Below are positions 10,501 through 21,303 of a stretch of DNA of 64,000 nucleotides, piece after piece. Location: NCBI GenBank assembly GCA_017354895.1, contig CP071496.1:434001-498000 (forward strand), in the 5' to 3' direction. Each line of letters opens with the position of its first letter. The first letter of the stretch is position 1. The translations under genes were made by a program, and so were the position numbers. This DNA is from Podospora comata (Eukaryota > Ascomycota > Sordariomycetes > Sordariales > Podosporaceae). The notes beneath the pieces are model-generated. The model saw only the letters and a program-made list of their open reading frames with translations. It made no database searches and was not told where the DNA came from.

Positions 10501-11751
10501 CAGCACTCACCAAAAGATCGACGTAGCTTGCAAACGTGGTCGTGTCGGGTACCGGTGAGCCATCCAGCAGACAGAACTCATGCTTAGTGGCAAGTTGAGA
10601 CCTGACAATGAAAAAGCTGGTCAGGTATGCAGAGGACTCTCCAAAGGTGCAAGAGAAGGCACTTACATGGTCCTAATACGACCCCTGAACGTGACCAATG
10701 TCATGTCCTTTAGGACTGTCCAAAGCAAAACGTCTGTATCGTTCTGGCCAGCCTCATTCTTCACCCGCACTGATCCAACGGGTGAGGGCTTGTCATCCTT
10801 CATTTGGGTAAACTTGATGAGGAAATCGCCGGACTGGTAAACCTGTTGGACAGTTTGCTGATCATGATCCTTCTTCAACCCAAAAAGGACGACAGGCTTT
10901 CCATTGAAACTTGCGTCATGCTTCCACACTCGTGAACAGTATGATTCGAATGACAGATTGTAATCCAAAAACTTGGACTGTAAACCATCCCAGATATCGA
11001 ACTCCTTTGCGAGTTCAAGTCCGATGATTGCCTTTTTTACCAGATCCATGGTGATGTTCTCCCACTGCAGATCCTTCTCAGCACTGCACCGCTTCCGGAG
11101 CTCTTCAATCCCAATAGTACTTTTTTTCTGCGCTGCTCCGGGGCCTGGGGCTTCTTTGCTGGCGGCACTGGCAACCGGCTGGCCGATAACCTGGAATGTG
11201 ACCATTGTGGACTTGTCCTTGAGAACGGTATCGATTGAAACGGGGGTATTCTTGACCAGTAAGTACACTGCAAACATGGTGTTCTTGGGTGGAGGGGAAC
11301 CCTGGCACAAGACAAACAATGAGCATCTGCGTCCGGAAGACTGGCAATGATTACTTACAGCGGCCGGCTTCTGTCCAGTGTACTCCACGTAATCGTCAAA
11401 GGTGGAGGTTGTTGCAATTTCGGCGCCACTCTCTTTGCAGAAAACAACATCCTCCAATTGTATGCTATTTCGGGTCAGGACACCGGTTCATGGCCAAAGG
11501 ACTGCAATACTGTGAGTACATACCCGGGGATGGCCCATTGCTTGGCAAGGGTTGCCAAAGTCATCGAACGTTCAGCTCTGTGTGGTGTCAGCTTGTATAC
11601 AGGGCACTTGGAACTGCGTGTCCTCTACTTACGCAGCAACGGTACGCACCACATCGACAGTGAAGTTCGCTGCGGAGCATTGCTTTGGTATGACGACATT
11701 CCCATTGTCAATTTGAACGAGACAGGACAGAACTTCGACGTGGAAACTCAT
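7506..11751 (-). CDS. MACPF (perforin-like) domain protein, 1089 residues
   Basis: An 18-exon model keeps phase throughout: 11751-11633, 11577-11524, 11464-11359, 11301-10667, 10601-10511, 10452-10318, 10259-10138, 10068-9953, 9901-9867, 9805-9787, 9736-9375, 9321-9195, 9121-9006, 8938-8805, 8774-8693, 8630-8383, 8331-7706, 7648-7506. The N-terminal third is soluble and may hold two related ubiquitin-like segments (each ends in a F-x-x-Y-V motif). The middle holds the membrane-attack-complex/perforin-type region: a glycine-rich GGYGGVGVGVSGG segment, then VRHFYKRF followed by VTLGGMLVS, matching the family signature around the conserved Gly-Gly. The C-terminus is a beta-rich region of about 330 residues. 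There is no signal peptide, as in many fungal MACPF proteins. The family inserts into lipid bilayers. A 19-nt exon (9787-9805) is the least certain part, and the canonical YGTHF part of the signature is poorly kept. The gene starts head to head with the phospholipase C-like gene. Confidence 0.75.
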
Positions 11752-12129
11752 TTTAACTCTGTGCTTCTGATTCTTGAGGATGATTTCGATGGTTTTGGAT
11801 GCTGGGACACGATGGCGGGACTATGTGGGAAGAGGGTCTGGTGGATGTGGTGAAGGGGATGGACCCAGAAATAGGCAGTGCCATGTTGGGTGATTGACAG
11901 AATAGCTCATTTTCTTGACATTGTGTACAAGTTCCATACGCTGGAGTAATTTCAAGGTAGGTACCAAAGTAACTACCTAGGTACTTAGGTACCTAGGTAT
12001 TTATCCAGGTGCCTACCTACCTACCCATGTTCCCATGTGCCTGGAGACGTGGGTCTGGGCTGCAACATTCTCCGTACCACCACGCATTGTATACCCCCCC
12101 ACCACATCTGCATCAATGCTTAGGACATA
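11752..12129. promoter_or_regulatory. Shared divergent promoter region with TACCTAGGTA repeats
   Basis: About 380 bp separate the MACPF start codon from the first clear codons of the phospholipase C-like gene on the opposite strand. The middle (11955-12027) is built from repeated GTAC and CTAGGTA/CTACCTAC words, a palindromic low-complexity block often seen in Sordariomycete promoters. A short distance and shared repeats suggest co-regulation; that is inference. Confidence 0.5.
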
Positions 12130-13537
12130 GTGCTCGTCAATGCGACACCATATGCGTGGCGCCTGAAGGCGACCGAGGTGCACCAACATGAAGACATGTT
12201 ATGGAAATTTGGCGAGAGCGCAAACATTGTTGAGCCGTGTGAGCAAACCCCCTCCAACTTTTTCTTGATGGCTCCTGCTGACAAACGCACCTCTAGATGC
12301 AATCAAGATCGTCGAAGTCGAGTGCCGCAACCCAGATGCCCACGCCAAATCCACCTATGAGCTTCAAGGGACCGACAACCTTTTTACCATTGCATCGCAG
12401 GGCCACGTGCTTCAGGCTATCATGGACGGCATTGAAACAAGAAACGCCTCTCGTGGCTCAGAAGTTCCCCTTGGGTTCATTTCTGACCGGCCCTCCTACT
12501 TTGTCCTCTCCGGAAAGCATGGCGACTACTATTCCGTGGGTGATGTGTCAAACTGGATGCAGAAATCCCTCGACACAATCGGCCACTACAAGCTCCGCGA
12601 CATTTGCGTTCCCTCGTCTCACGACGCCGGCATGTCAAAGGTACCGTGGTCAACAACATTCGCAGCTGCGGGCTCCATCATCACCCAAATCCTGTCTGTC
12701 GAACAGCAACTCCACAAGGGCGTCCGCTATCTCGATATCCGCCCCATATTCTTTAGAGGGAAATGGGTGTGCGGCCACTACTCCTTCATCCCGGAGAACA
12801 AGTGGATCAACATCGGGCCCATGGGTACCTGGCAGGGAGGAAACGGCGAGAATATTCAAGACATCATCGATGGCATCAACCGGTTCACCGCGTCATCAGG
12901 CGAGCTCATCGTTCTTCAAATCTCCCACACTTACATGGTCAACGATGTGTTCGGGCAATTCGCCCATGATGACTTCAAAGAACTGGACTATAATCACTGG
13001 GACAACCTTTTGAGCATGTTCACAAATACCAACACTGGCATCAAGTCTCTGTGGAGGCCCTCTCCCAACGAGCCTTCTGTCACGGACCTCACTGCGCTCC
13101 CGTTGAAAACCTACATTGGCGACGGAAAGTCCGCCGTGGTGCTGGTAGTGGATGATAAGATTGGCGTTCGAAGCTACCCAGCTGTCTTCAACGACAGACA
13201 ATGGCAGTGGGACTACTCTGCCTGGTGGAAAGAGGAGTCTGGTCGCCTGGATGAGTACAAGGAGTATCTGAGGAGCAGCTCTACAAAGCCGTACTCGTTC
13301 TCTGGCTGTCACATGCAGTCGGATGGGGAGGCTGTTTTGACGACATTAGGGCAAAGCAGCCAGTCTGTTCTCTCCCTGGCAACGCCTTCCAAACACCGTC
13401 TCTTTGTTGACCTGTTTCCTTTGTGCGCCAAGGAAGGGAAATTTCCAGCCGCCTTGACCATGGATGCGATTGATAGTAGTGACTTGGCGGCTCTCTGCAT
13501 CGCCTTCAACAATTGTCGTCGAGCGCAGTCGTGGTGA
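12130..13537 (+). CDS. PI-specific phospholipase C-like (X domain) protein
   Basis: Exons 12130-12238 and 12297-13537 join in phase across a 58-nt GT-AG intron (449 residues from the first clear codon). The first frame starts with VLVNATPYAWRL and has no ATG before residue 23 (12196), so a short 5' exon is probably missing from the model. The N-terminal 100 residues are beta-rich. The X-type catalytic domain follows: CVPSSHDAGMS carries the first catalytic His, YLDIRP the conserved Asp/Arg strand and GHYSFI the second His. No Y domain, PH domain or EF hand is visible, so it resembles the small bacterial-type and fungal single-domain enzymes that cleave phosphatidylinositol or its glycans. No signal peptide is visible. 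It is transcribed divergently from the MACPF gene. Confidence 0.8.
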
Positions 13538-13973
13538 TTATGCGTCAAATGAAAAGAGGGTACATGTAAATGGGTAACTGCATGATATGGCTCAACATAG
13601 CACGGTACAATTATGACTTTTATCGCGAGGCCACCCAAGTCATAAAATGACTTCTCTATCCCTTGGGTATAAGGCATTAGCTAGCCGAACCCGTCAGTAA
13701 TGTGCGCAGTAGGAGTCGTTTCTGGATATAGAAACAACCTGCCTGATTTGGACGGATTCGGGAACTAGGATAGACTCCACCATGATCAAAAACTAGGCAA
13801 TGCAGTCTGGGTAGGCATCACAAGAATTATCCCTGCCTTTGCCAAAGCCAGAAACAGCTTCTACATATATAAGTCAAGGTAGGGGTTAACCGGCCGCCCA
13901 CATGCACACACAACTATATATCCAACCACAACTCCATCGATTTCAGGACTAAAAATACAGAAAAAATACCATT
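13538..13973. other. Intergenic, nothing recognised
   Basis: Sequence between the phospholipase C-like gene and a transposase fragment. No gene or repeat could be supported. Confidence 0.5.
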
Positions 13974-15120
13974 CTACTCGCTATTATCTTCCAAATCACT
14001 GGACTGCAACGCACGCCGTTGTATCTGCTTTCTTGACCTGTTAGGCCTCCTCAAAGCAACCTCATCCTCTGATGTATCTCCATCCTCTTCACTAGCCATT
14101 ACGATAATACTGCGCTTACGAACACTGCGTTGTTCCGGCTCTATATTACCCTGCGATGCAATCTCTGTAAGCGTAATGAATCGTTCGTTTGGATCCTGTC
14201 GTACTTTGCGGCATTTTCGTGGTTGTAATTGCTCCACCTACTCGCGTAAATTGGCGTGTCGAGTCGACTAAAGCAACAAAATCACCAAGCAATCGTCTAT
14301 ATTCTGTCTTCAAGCTTGAAAAACAGCCCAGATCTAAGGGTTGCGTGACGTGAGAGGTGTGAGCTGGTAAGAAGAGCAGATAAACGTTATTCAGAAAACA
14401 AGTCGTCATGAACTCATCCGATGTATGTGAACCGTGGCCGTCGAGAATGAGTAATCTCGATTCTGATGGATTGTTGGGTGCTGTTTCTGGCAGAAATACC
14501 TTTTCCAGCCACTCCAGAGCAATTTCATTGCTAGTCCAACCATTTTCTGAGCATGTGACCTGCTAGGTGGGATGTTTCTCGAGAAATTGCTGTCGGAACT
14601 ACTGATCTTGGATAGATTTCGCCTTGAAGATGATGGGCGGATTCAAGACATCACCAGTCGCTGAGATATACTCGATAAAAGAGGTCCAGGAGCGTGAATG
14701 ATCCGTTTTGATAGGTATTGATTTGGACGAACTTGAGAACTTCCGATAACAAGGCCATTCACACCTTGACCTTCCATAATTCTTCCCTCATCAGCGTTGA
14801 ATCATCTTCGAGGAGGTATCCAAGTAATAGTATCGTAGAGGTCGAAAAGCTTGTTGATATTGTTTGGATTTGCTGCGTTGACTCGTTGTCAGTTGGTCCG
14901 ACGGCCTATCTTTGTCTTGATAACATCATGGCGTTTGATGAAGGTTGTAGACCATCTTTTTCCTAGTGGTTCGTTGTCGCCTTGCAATCTCAAAATGTTC
15001 TGAGCGATCGACCGGAGTTGAGCGTGCGTTGGAGAGAAACCAAGACCTTCTTAACGTAAAACCCATTGTACAAGCGTTCTCCCCGGTCAAGGGAAATGTA
15101 TTGCCGCTTTTGGACTTGGG
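13974..15120 (-). mobile_element. Pogo/Fot1-like transposase fragment, second family
   Basis: Read on the minus strand, consecutive blocks in shifting frames match the pogo DDE_1 transposase. They are an N-terminal Tc5/CENP-B-type region (FSPTHAQLRSIAQNILRLQ, with EPLGKRW and VIKTKIGRPS following), then the first catalytic region ending in GVNGLVIG. Next come TSFIEYISATGDVLNPPIIF, then LLILDGHGSHTSDEF (second catalytic Asp) and LLFLPAHTSHVTQPLD. The frame breaks several times. The Psq helix-turn-helix and terminal inverted repeats were not found, so it is a truncated copy. It is not RIP-degraded like the 618-2948 element and is a different family. A basic tail (SRKQIQRRAL) closes the frame near 13,990. 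Confidence 0.8.
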
Positions 15121-15123
15121 TGG

Positions 15124-15520
15124 GGTGTATAGTTAGGAGCAGCACCACTGCCTCTTCCACCCTACCCCCCTGTCAATTTCAGCTTGGAAAAAATGTGCTT
15201 GATTTCGAAATGTCCAAACTAACCAGCTTAAGTTCGAATACCTAGTTTGCAAATCAAGGTAAAAGCCTAGTTGAATCGTCATATAAACCAACGTACTGCT
15301 TGTCTTAACTACAGTTCCGTTTCATATTTATTATTATTATCATTATTCCTACTCCGTTCTACCCTAAAAAGAGTGTGTCGGTCCTGCTGATTCTATTTAC
15401 ATAGGAAAAGTCCGTGCCTGGAGCCGGGTGAAAAACCTATCTCGGTAACAAATAGGAAACAGTTGTTGAAAAAGCCAGATAGTTGCAAAATAAGGAAAGG
15501 TCCCAACAAGGCCTTGAGCA
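15124..15520. other. Between two transposon fragments; possible LINE 3' UTR
   Basis: No gene. The stretch lies directly downstream of the LINE stop on the minus strand and includes an ATT-rich run (15330-15350), possibly the LINE tail. Confidence 0.35.
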
Positions 15521-16580
15521 CTAGTTGTCCTCGACTTCCGCTCCGGCCGCCGCGTCCACCTCGTCCTCCCCTATCAATATATCCTCCTGCTCAAATTCCA
15601 GGTTTCTAGCTAAGCTTTATTCCATCAAGCGGCCGGAATCCATCAGCCAGCCCAGAACCTTTCCTAACAGCCTTCGGTTCCGAGACCCTATACCTTATAG
15701 CACGAGGCTAAGATTTCGGTGCGTGCGGATAGTGTTTGTTGGCAAGGCTCTAGGCTTCGGTGGTACTGGGCACCATATAACGAGCTGCTCGACTGTTTCA
15801 CGGCCTTCTCCGCAAGTACAATGGGGAGTGGCTAGGCCTGGGACTTGCTGCTTGAATAGGAAATCCCGTAGGCCTATTGCTCCTGTACGAGCCTGGACTA
15901 GTAGAGAGCTCTGGGCTTTGGTTAAATCCTTGTGTCTCTTCAGGGTCTTGTCTGTGAAAAGCATTTCTGGTGGTCCTTCATCCGCTATCCTGGCAGGTCG
16001 GCCCTCGACCTGCTTTCTCCAATGGTTTTCCCATGCTTGGTAGAGTGCTGCTTCTGTCGTGGGTACTGGGATCTCTCCTCGGCTCTCTACCAGTGTCTCT
16101 CCCTGGCTCTCACTTTGGCTCTCACTTTGGCTCTGGTGCTGGCTGATCCACTGGTTGATGGTGATGACAGCTCTCTCAATGACCGTGGGTTCCTGCGGGT
16201 GGGTGGATCTTCGGCCTGGCCTCCGTTTTTGGAAGCGTCGGTATATCCTACTGCACGCTTCTTGGACGAGCTGCCCTAGTGGGTGTTTTGATGCATCTGG
16301 TCCTTGCCCACTGTGCAAGGACGAGTTCTGAAGCCGGGCTTCAAAGTCTGCCAGTCTCTCGTTGAGGTATAGGTCCAGTGGTGACACCCAGGTTTCGGTT
16401 TCCAAGTTTCTGATTGGTGTAGCCTTGTATGCTCCGGCCACTATCCTGAGGTTGCTAGTCTGGGCCTTCGCCAGCCTCTTCGCCAGACCCCGTGGTTGAC
16501 CTCCAGTTGGAGTGGGTGTGTGGTAGTTGGCAGCTCCATAAGCTATGGCGCTTCTGATGCACTTGGTATTAGGATGGCTA
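15521..16580 (-). mobile_element. 3' end of a LINE (Tad1/I-like non-LTR retrotransposon)
   Basis: The minus-strand frame reads AKAQTSNLRIVAGAYKATPI, then WVSPLDLYLNERLADFEARL. This is the region after the reverse transcriptase in fungal LINE ORF2. It is followed by LTKAQSSLLVQARTGAIGLR and a zinc-finger-like CTCGEGRETVEQLVIWC, typical of the ORF2 C-terminus. In the same frame the protein would end at 15523 (DEVDAAAGAEVEDN), but two in-frame stops (15695-15697 and near 15620) interrupt the last 60 codons. Everything upstream of the tail, including the reverse transcriptase, is absent, which is the usual 5' truncation. A 12-bp repeat of CTCTCACTTTGG lies near 16,100-16,135. AT-rich sequence (15301-15352) lies downstream of the 3' end. 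Confidence 0.8.
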
Positions 16581-16990
16581 ATCTTATACCCGGCAGTTCT
16601 CTGTGTTAGCTCGTCAATGTTGGGTAGCTCTAGCAAGTCAAATGATGTCGGCTGGGAAGTTACGAAGATTTTTATGATGTCCTCGCATGAGCCATACTCC
16701 GTCATCAAAGGAGGAACTGTCATCTTGATCACCTTTTTTGAAAAACTTCCCTGAAAGGCCACGTTGCCCGTGTGTGAAGGAATGACTTCATACGTTCCAC
16801 AGAGTATATCTTTGACCCTCCAACATGGGGCTGAACGTCATAGCACTGGTCTGACGCTGAACTTTCTTTCTCCAAGTAGCGTAGACTAAGAAATATGTGA
16901 TGACCTCTGTGCTGTCTCCTTGAGATATAATGACCTCGTGATTTAGTTGAAAGAGTATTATTATACGTAAGAACTTTGTTCCGCACGACC
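16581..16990 (-). pseudogene. Remnant of an unidentified host gene fused to the LINE frame
   Basis: The open frame that contains the LINE tail begins further upstream (16762) with about 65 codons unrelated to LINEs, containing KMTVPPLMTEYGSCEDIIKI and TSQPTSFDLLELPNI. A second frame nearby (16986-16729) carries CYDVQPHVGGSKIYSVERMK and FLHTRATWPF. The two look like adjacent pieces of one protein in different frames. Such blocks seem familiar from fungal proteins with regulatory or cell-death domains, but I cannot name the family with confidence. The LINE seems to have inserted near the 3' end of this gene. It is non-functional as it stands. Confidence 0.45.
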
Positions 16991-17222
16991 GAATAAAGCT
17001 TGTTATAGCGCTTAGAGTTACGTCAGGCCAACTAACTCGATCTCGAGTTGTTCGAGTGGGCCATAACTTTATGACGTGTCTACAAAGTGTTGAGGGGCCA
17101 CCTGTCTTCAGGACGAAACAGGGTACTTAAATTAATAAAAGAGGCGGGATCTAGAAAGATCTAGACAATTATAACGGGCTATAAATTAATGGAGACCCCC
17201 AGGCCCATCCTGTGTCATGCTA

Positions 17223-17255
17223 TGATAAAAAAAAGAGAGAGAGATAGAAAGAGAG
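17223..17255 (+). repeat. (GA)n-type purine microsatellite
   Basis: A run of A followed by GAGAGAGA with interruptions, just downstream of the HNWD stop codon. Confidence 0.7.
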
Positions 17256-17261
17256 CTCAGC

Positions 17262-20200
17262 TTAGCTGTCTGTCGTGAACGTCATAATTAGGACGCGCCC
17301 CGAAGAACAGCCAATAGCAACCGTTAATGCCGCTACAGCTACACATGCTGGCAGATATTCCGGAGGCAACCATAGCCAGTTTTCTAAGCCCCTCGTAATC
17401 CACCTGTTGTCTAAGTCTATTCCTAAGCATAGGGGGTTGGCATTATCTGATTCGGATGCAATCAGCGTCGAGTTAAGGGAAGATGCTACCGACTGAACAG
17501 AATGGCGATGCCCTTTGAGCGTCCGCGTACATGACCCCGTAGCCGCCTCCCAGATCTTGATGGTCCTGTCGGGTGATCCTGACGCAACCAACTTCGAATC
17601 GGGCGAGAACGCTACCGACGTAACCGAATTGCCATGGCCCTTGAGCGTCTGCGTACATGATCCTGTGGCTGCATCCCAGACCTTGATGGTACGGTCGCGT
17701 GATCCTGACGCAACCAACTTCGAATCGGGCGAGAACGCTACCGAGCTGACCCAATCGCGATGGCCCGCGAGCGTCTGTATATATGATCCCGTGGCCGCAT
17801 CCCAAATCTTGATGGTACAGTCGCGTGATCCTGACGCAACCCACTTCGAATCGGGCGAGAACGCTACCGAGTTGACGGGATAGCGATGGCCCTCGAGCGT
17901 CTGCGTACATGATCCCGTGGCCGCATCCCAGATCTTGATGGTACGGTCGCGTGATCCTGACGCAACCGACTTCGAATCGGGCGAGAACGCTACCGAGCTG
18001 ACCCGATCGCGATGGCCCTCGAGAGTCTGCCTATATGATCCCGTGGCCGCATCCCAAATCTTGATGGTAAGGTCGACTGATCCTGACGCAACCCACTTCG
18101 AATCGGGCGAGAACGCTACCGAGCTGATGGTATAGCCATGACCCTCGAGCGTCTGCGTACATGATCCCGTGGCCGCACCCCAAATCTTGATGGTACCGTC
18201 GTCTGATCCTGACGCAACCGACTTCGAATCGGGCGAGAACGCTACCGAGTTGACGGGATAGCGATGGCCCTCGAGCGTCTGCGTACATGATCCCGTGGCC
18301 GCATCCCAGATCTTGATGGTACGGTCGCGTGATCCTGACGCAACCCACTTCGAATCGGGCGAGAATGCTACCGAGTTGACGGGATAGCGATGACCCTCGA
18401 GCGTCTGCGTACATGATCCCGTGGCCGCATCCCAAATCTTGATGGTACGGTCGTCTGATCCTGACGCAACCCACTTCGAATCAGGCGAGAACGCTACCGA
18501 GCTGACCCGATAGCGATGGCCCTCGAGCGTCTGCGTACATGATCCCGTGGCCGCATCCCAAATCTTGATGGTACGGTCGACTGATCCTGACGCAACCCAC
18601 TTCGAATCGGGCGAGAACGCTACCGAGCTGATGGTATAGCCATGGCCCTCGAGCGTCTGCGTACATGATCCCGTGGCCGCATCCCAAATCTTGATGGTAC
18701 GGTCGTCTGATCCTGACGCAACCCACTTCGAATCGGGCGAGAACGCTACCGAGTTGACGGGATAGCGATGCCCCTCGAGCGTCTGCCGGCACGCATTCCA
18801 ATTATTCTCTATAACTGGCCCCAAAGCAATCCACTTCCGTTCTTCCTGCCTAAATAGGCCTCTTATTATACTTCGGGCGGGGCTGAACACAAGTGCCGAA
18901 GCGTATACCTGAAGAGGATAATTCTCAACAACCCATCTCCAGTATAACACGAATCGACGCATGTCAGCGACAAGGCTTGGTAATTGAGACGTAATCGACT
19001 TGTGCTAATCTCCTGTTAGACCACTTAATGACATGATACTATTACTGGGTAGAGCCTACCTGAAGAATGCTTTCGAGGTTTGCCATTGAAAGTACCCCCT
19101 GCGGCATGCTCTTACATAGTGAAAGTGCTTCAAGCCAGTGGAGGTAATGCTGTCTCAGAAAGCCATCGACGATACCATCATCTTGGAAAATATCTGGGTG
19201 CTTGCTATCGTCGCTCGCCTGCCCGTTACAGAGATGATCAACCCAGTAGATACAAGCATAGCATAGTGCGGCTAGCGGGTCTGGATCGGGTAGCTTGGCG
19301 TCGTCGATGGAAGATCCCGGAGCGCCAAGGCTGTAGATGTCGCGTCGTAATGTTCCGGACATTACGTGTAGCGATCGCAAGAAGACGGCATGGTGTATGT
19401 CTTTTATACCGGAAGGAAAAATCTCATGAGCTGCTTCTCTCAGTAAGAAATCCTTTGCGGATTGGTGGACGAAATAGATGGTGGTTTCTCGAAGGGTCAA
19501 AAAAGAGCCGCAGAGTCCTACTATCTCTGTCATGAATTCCAGTTCGTCGGAGATGCCCTCGGGTATATCCACGAAGACCGCTAGCTCTTGTATCGTGATA
19601 GGCCGGTAAGTAATGGAGAGGATCGCCAGAACTTGTTTGCAGAGATCTGGCTCATCCGAGCGGCGAACCTGATCTATCATTTGTTGGTAGAGAGAATCAA
19701 GACCAGGTGGAAACATGTTTAACTTGGTGAGAACCCTCGATCGTGAAACATGCGTAAGTTCTTGACAGACTAAAGCCACCCAGAGGAATGTGTCGTTTGC
19801 GTTGCGGGTCAAGTGGTGTTGAACAGCGTTCTTTGTTCTGTCGTTGTACCTCTTTTTCCGCGCTAGTTCATCCATCTTATGCTGAATATACGTGCTGACA
19901 GCGGAGGAGATAGACTTTTCGTTCAACTCAAGACTGAGCCTTATCTTCTTTTCCGCGGCTTCTAGGCTCTCTTCGATGTTCGGCCAGTTGCGACTAGAGA
20001 CGACCCACTTGACACAAGGAAACGTAGATGACATGTCGACGATAAATTTTAGAAGTCTTGGCAAGTCACCCATGCATTCGTCCAGAGCGTCGATGACCAG
20101 GTAGGTTGGCTTCAAGTTCGGGTCTCCTAGCATCCCCCCCAAAATATCCGAGAGGACGAACCACGCATTTACGTCAGAGAGCGATTTAGCCTTGTCCGTG

Positions 20201-21303
20201 TATTTGCGTATGTGGGATATGAGACGTGGCTGCTGGTGGGCAAGAAGGTAGATCAAGCCGCGTAACACGGCAATGGCGTTATTGATGCGCGAGTCGGTAG
20301 CTTGGCAGAAGAAATAGGCCAAGTTGCGACAGTGCCCGTCTGCAACAATGGCACCCTCCAGCTCGTTGATGATGCCGCAGAGCAACATGGTCTTGCCCTT
20401 GCCAGGATCTCCTTTAATCCAGAGAAGGCGGCTCTCTGACTGGTCATGCCAACCGCGGAAGTCGGGGGTATCGAAAACCCAGCGGTAAGCGTCATCAAGC
20501 AACCCACCCTTTGCATCCTCGATACGCCTCTTATCAAGGCGCGGGTCGGCAGAATGCAGACTGGACAGACAGCGATCATGCTTACTAATTTCCTCTCGCA
20601 GCCGCTCAAATGCTCTTTCTTCTCCTTCGCCGTATAGAAGCCGCATTTGTACGTTAAAGATGCCGAATAGACAGTAAGCCCTATCTTCTTCGCACGTCGT
20701 GCTGCGGTGTTTAATCCACGACATGCGTACGTCAAAGCTGAAATCGGACAATTTATTGGCTTGGAGAGCTATTAGAGGAATGCCAGTTGTTTTGTGAATA
20801 TGCTGTGCGAGAGACTTCTTGTCTCCTAGGCGCTTGCGGTCTTCGGAGAAGAATTCAACAACTGTTGGCGCAATAAGCTCTTGGAGGGTCCACCCACGAG
20901 TGAACCATCTGGATTTCCGAAAAGCCAATTCCCAACCGGGATTACTATCGGCGTCCTGTTGGCAGGTTGAGACGTCTGTAAGATAGACATAGCATTTGGC
21001 CGCATTGCGGTACCATCGGAACATGGAGTTGAGAGCCTCCTGAAGCTCATCGCAGTCGGATCTGTTGATGCAGCATATGTCGATCCAGAAGAATTTCAGT
21101 CCATCACGCCCGGCTTGGTCTCCGCAAAACTGGATCTTAGAGTAGCCTCTGTTATTCTTGCATGTACCGTCCGTTACATCCTCAAAGCTGACCTCTTCGT
21201 CGCCCCATGTGTGCGAAAGTATCGCATACGGTGGGACCTGGTTGTCGGGAATGTCACCCGTCAAACTGACATCGCCGGTATTATTGCGTTCCAGGAGGCG
21301 CAT
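17262..21303 (-). CDS. HET-NACHT-WD40 (HNWD) STAND protein of the het-d/het-e type
   Basis: Two exons, 21303-19060 and 19004-17262, joined across a 55-nt GT-AG intron in phase, give 1328 residues. Residues 1-240 are a HET domain (YAILSHTWGDEEVSFEDV, FWIDICCINRSDC, RWFTRGWTLQELIAP, YCLFGIF). A NACHT NTPase follows, with Walker A GDPGKGKT near residue 305 and Walker B LVIDALDEC near 410. About 350 helical residues link to the WD40 region, which starts near residue 820. It holds ten full 42-residue WD40 repeats plus a degenerate eleventh. This is the architecture of the Podospora anserina incompatibility genes het-d, het-e and het-r. In those, WD40 binding of a partner drives NTP-dependent assembly and HET-triggered cell death. 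The frame is open throughout and all motifs are present, so the gene looks functional. The allele specificity and partner are unknown. Confidence 0.93.
17517..18787 (-). repeat. Tandem array of ten 126-bp WD40-coding repeats
   Basis: Each unit encodes one 42-residue WD40 repeat starting QTLEGH and ending IWDAATGSCT. Most of the unit is invariant at protein level and nearly so at DNA level. Differences cluster at unit positions 7-11, 21, 27 and 29 (for example HRYPVN, HGYTIS, HRYRVS, HRDRVS, HRDWVS, HGNSVT). Units 9, 10 and the degenerate 11 are the most diverged. Such an array is prone to unequal exchange, and copy number is likely to vary between strains. Confidence 0.9.

Noticed and set aside
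17473-18801. Long antisense and shifted frames through the WD40 array
   Set aside because: They are by-products of the 126-bp periodicity, which keeps every frame open; only the HNWD frame makes a known protein.
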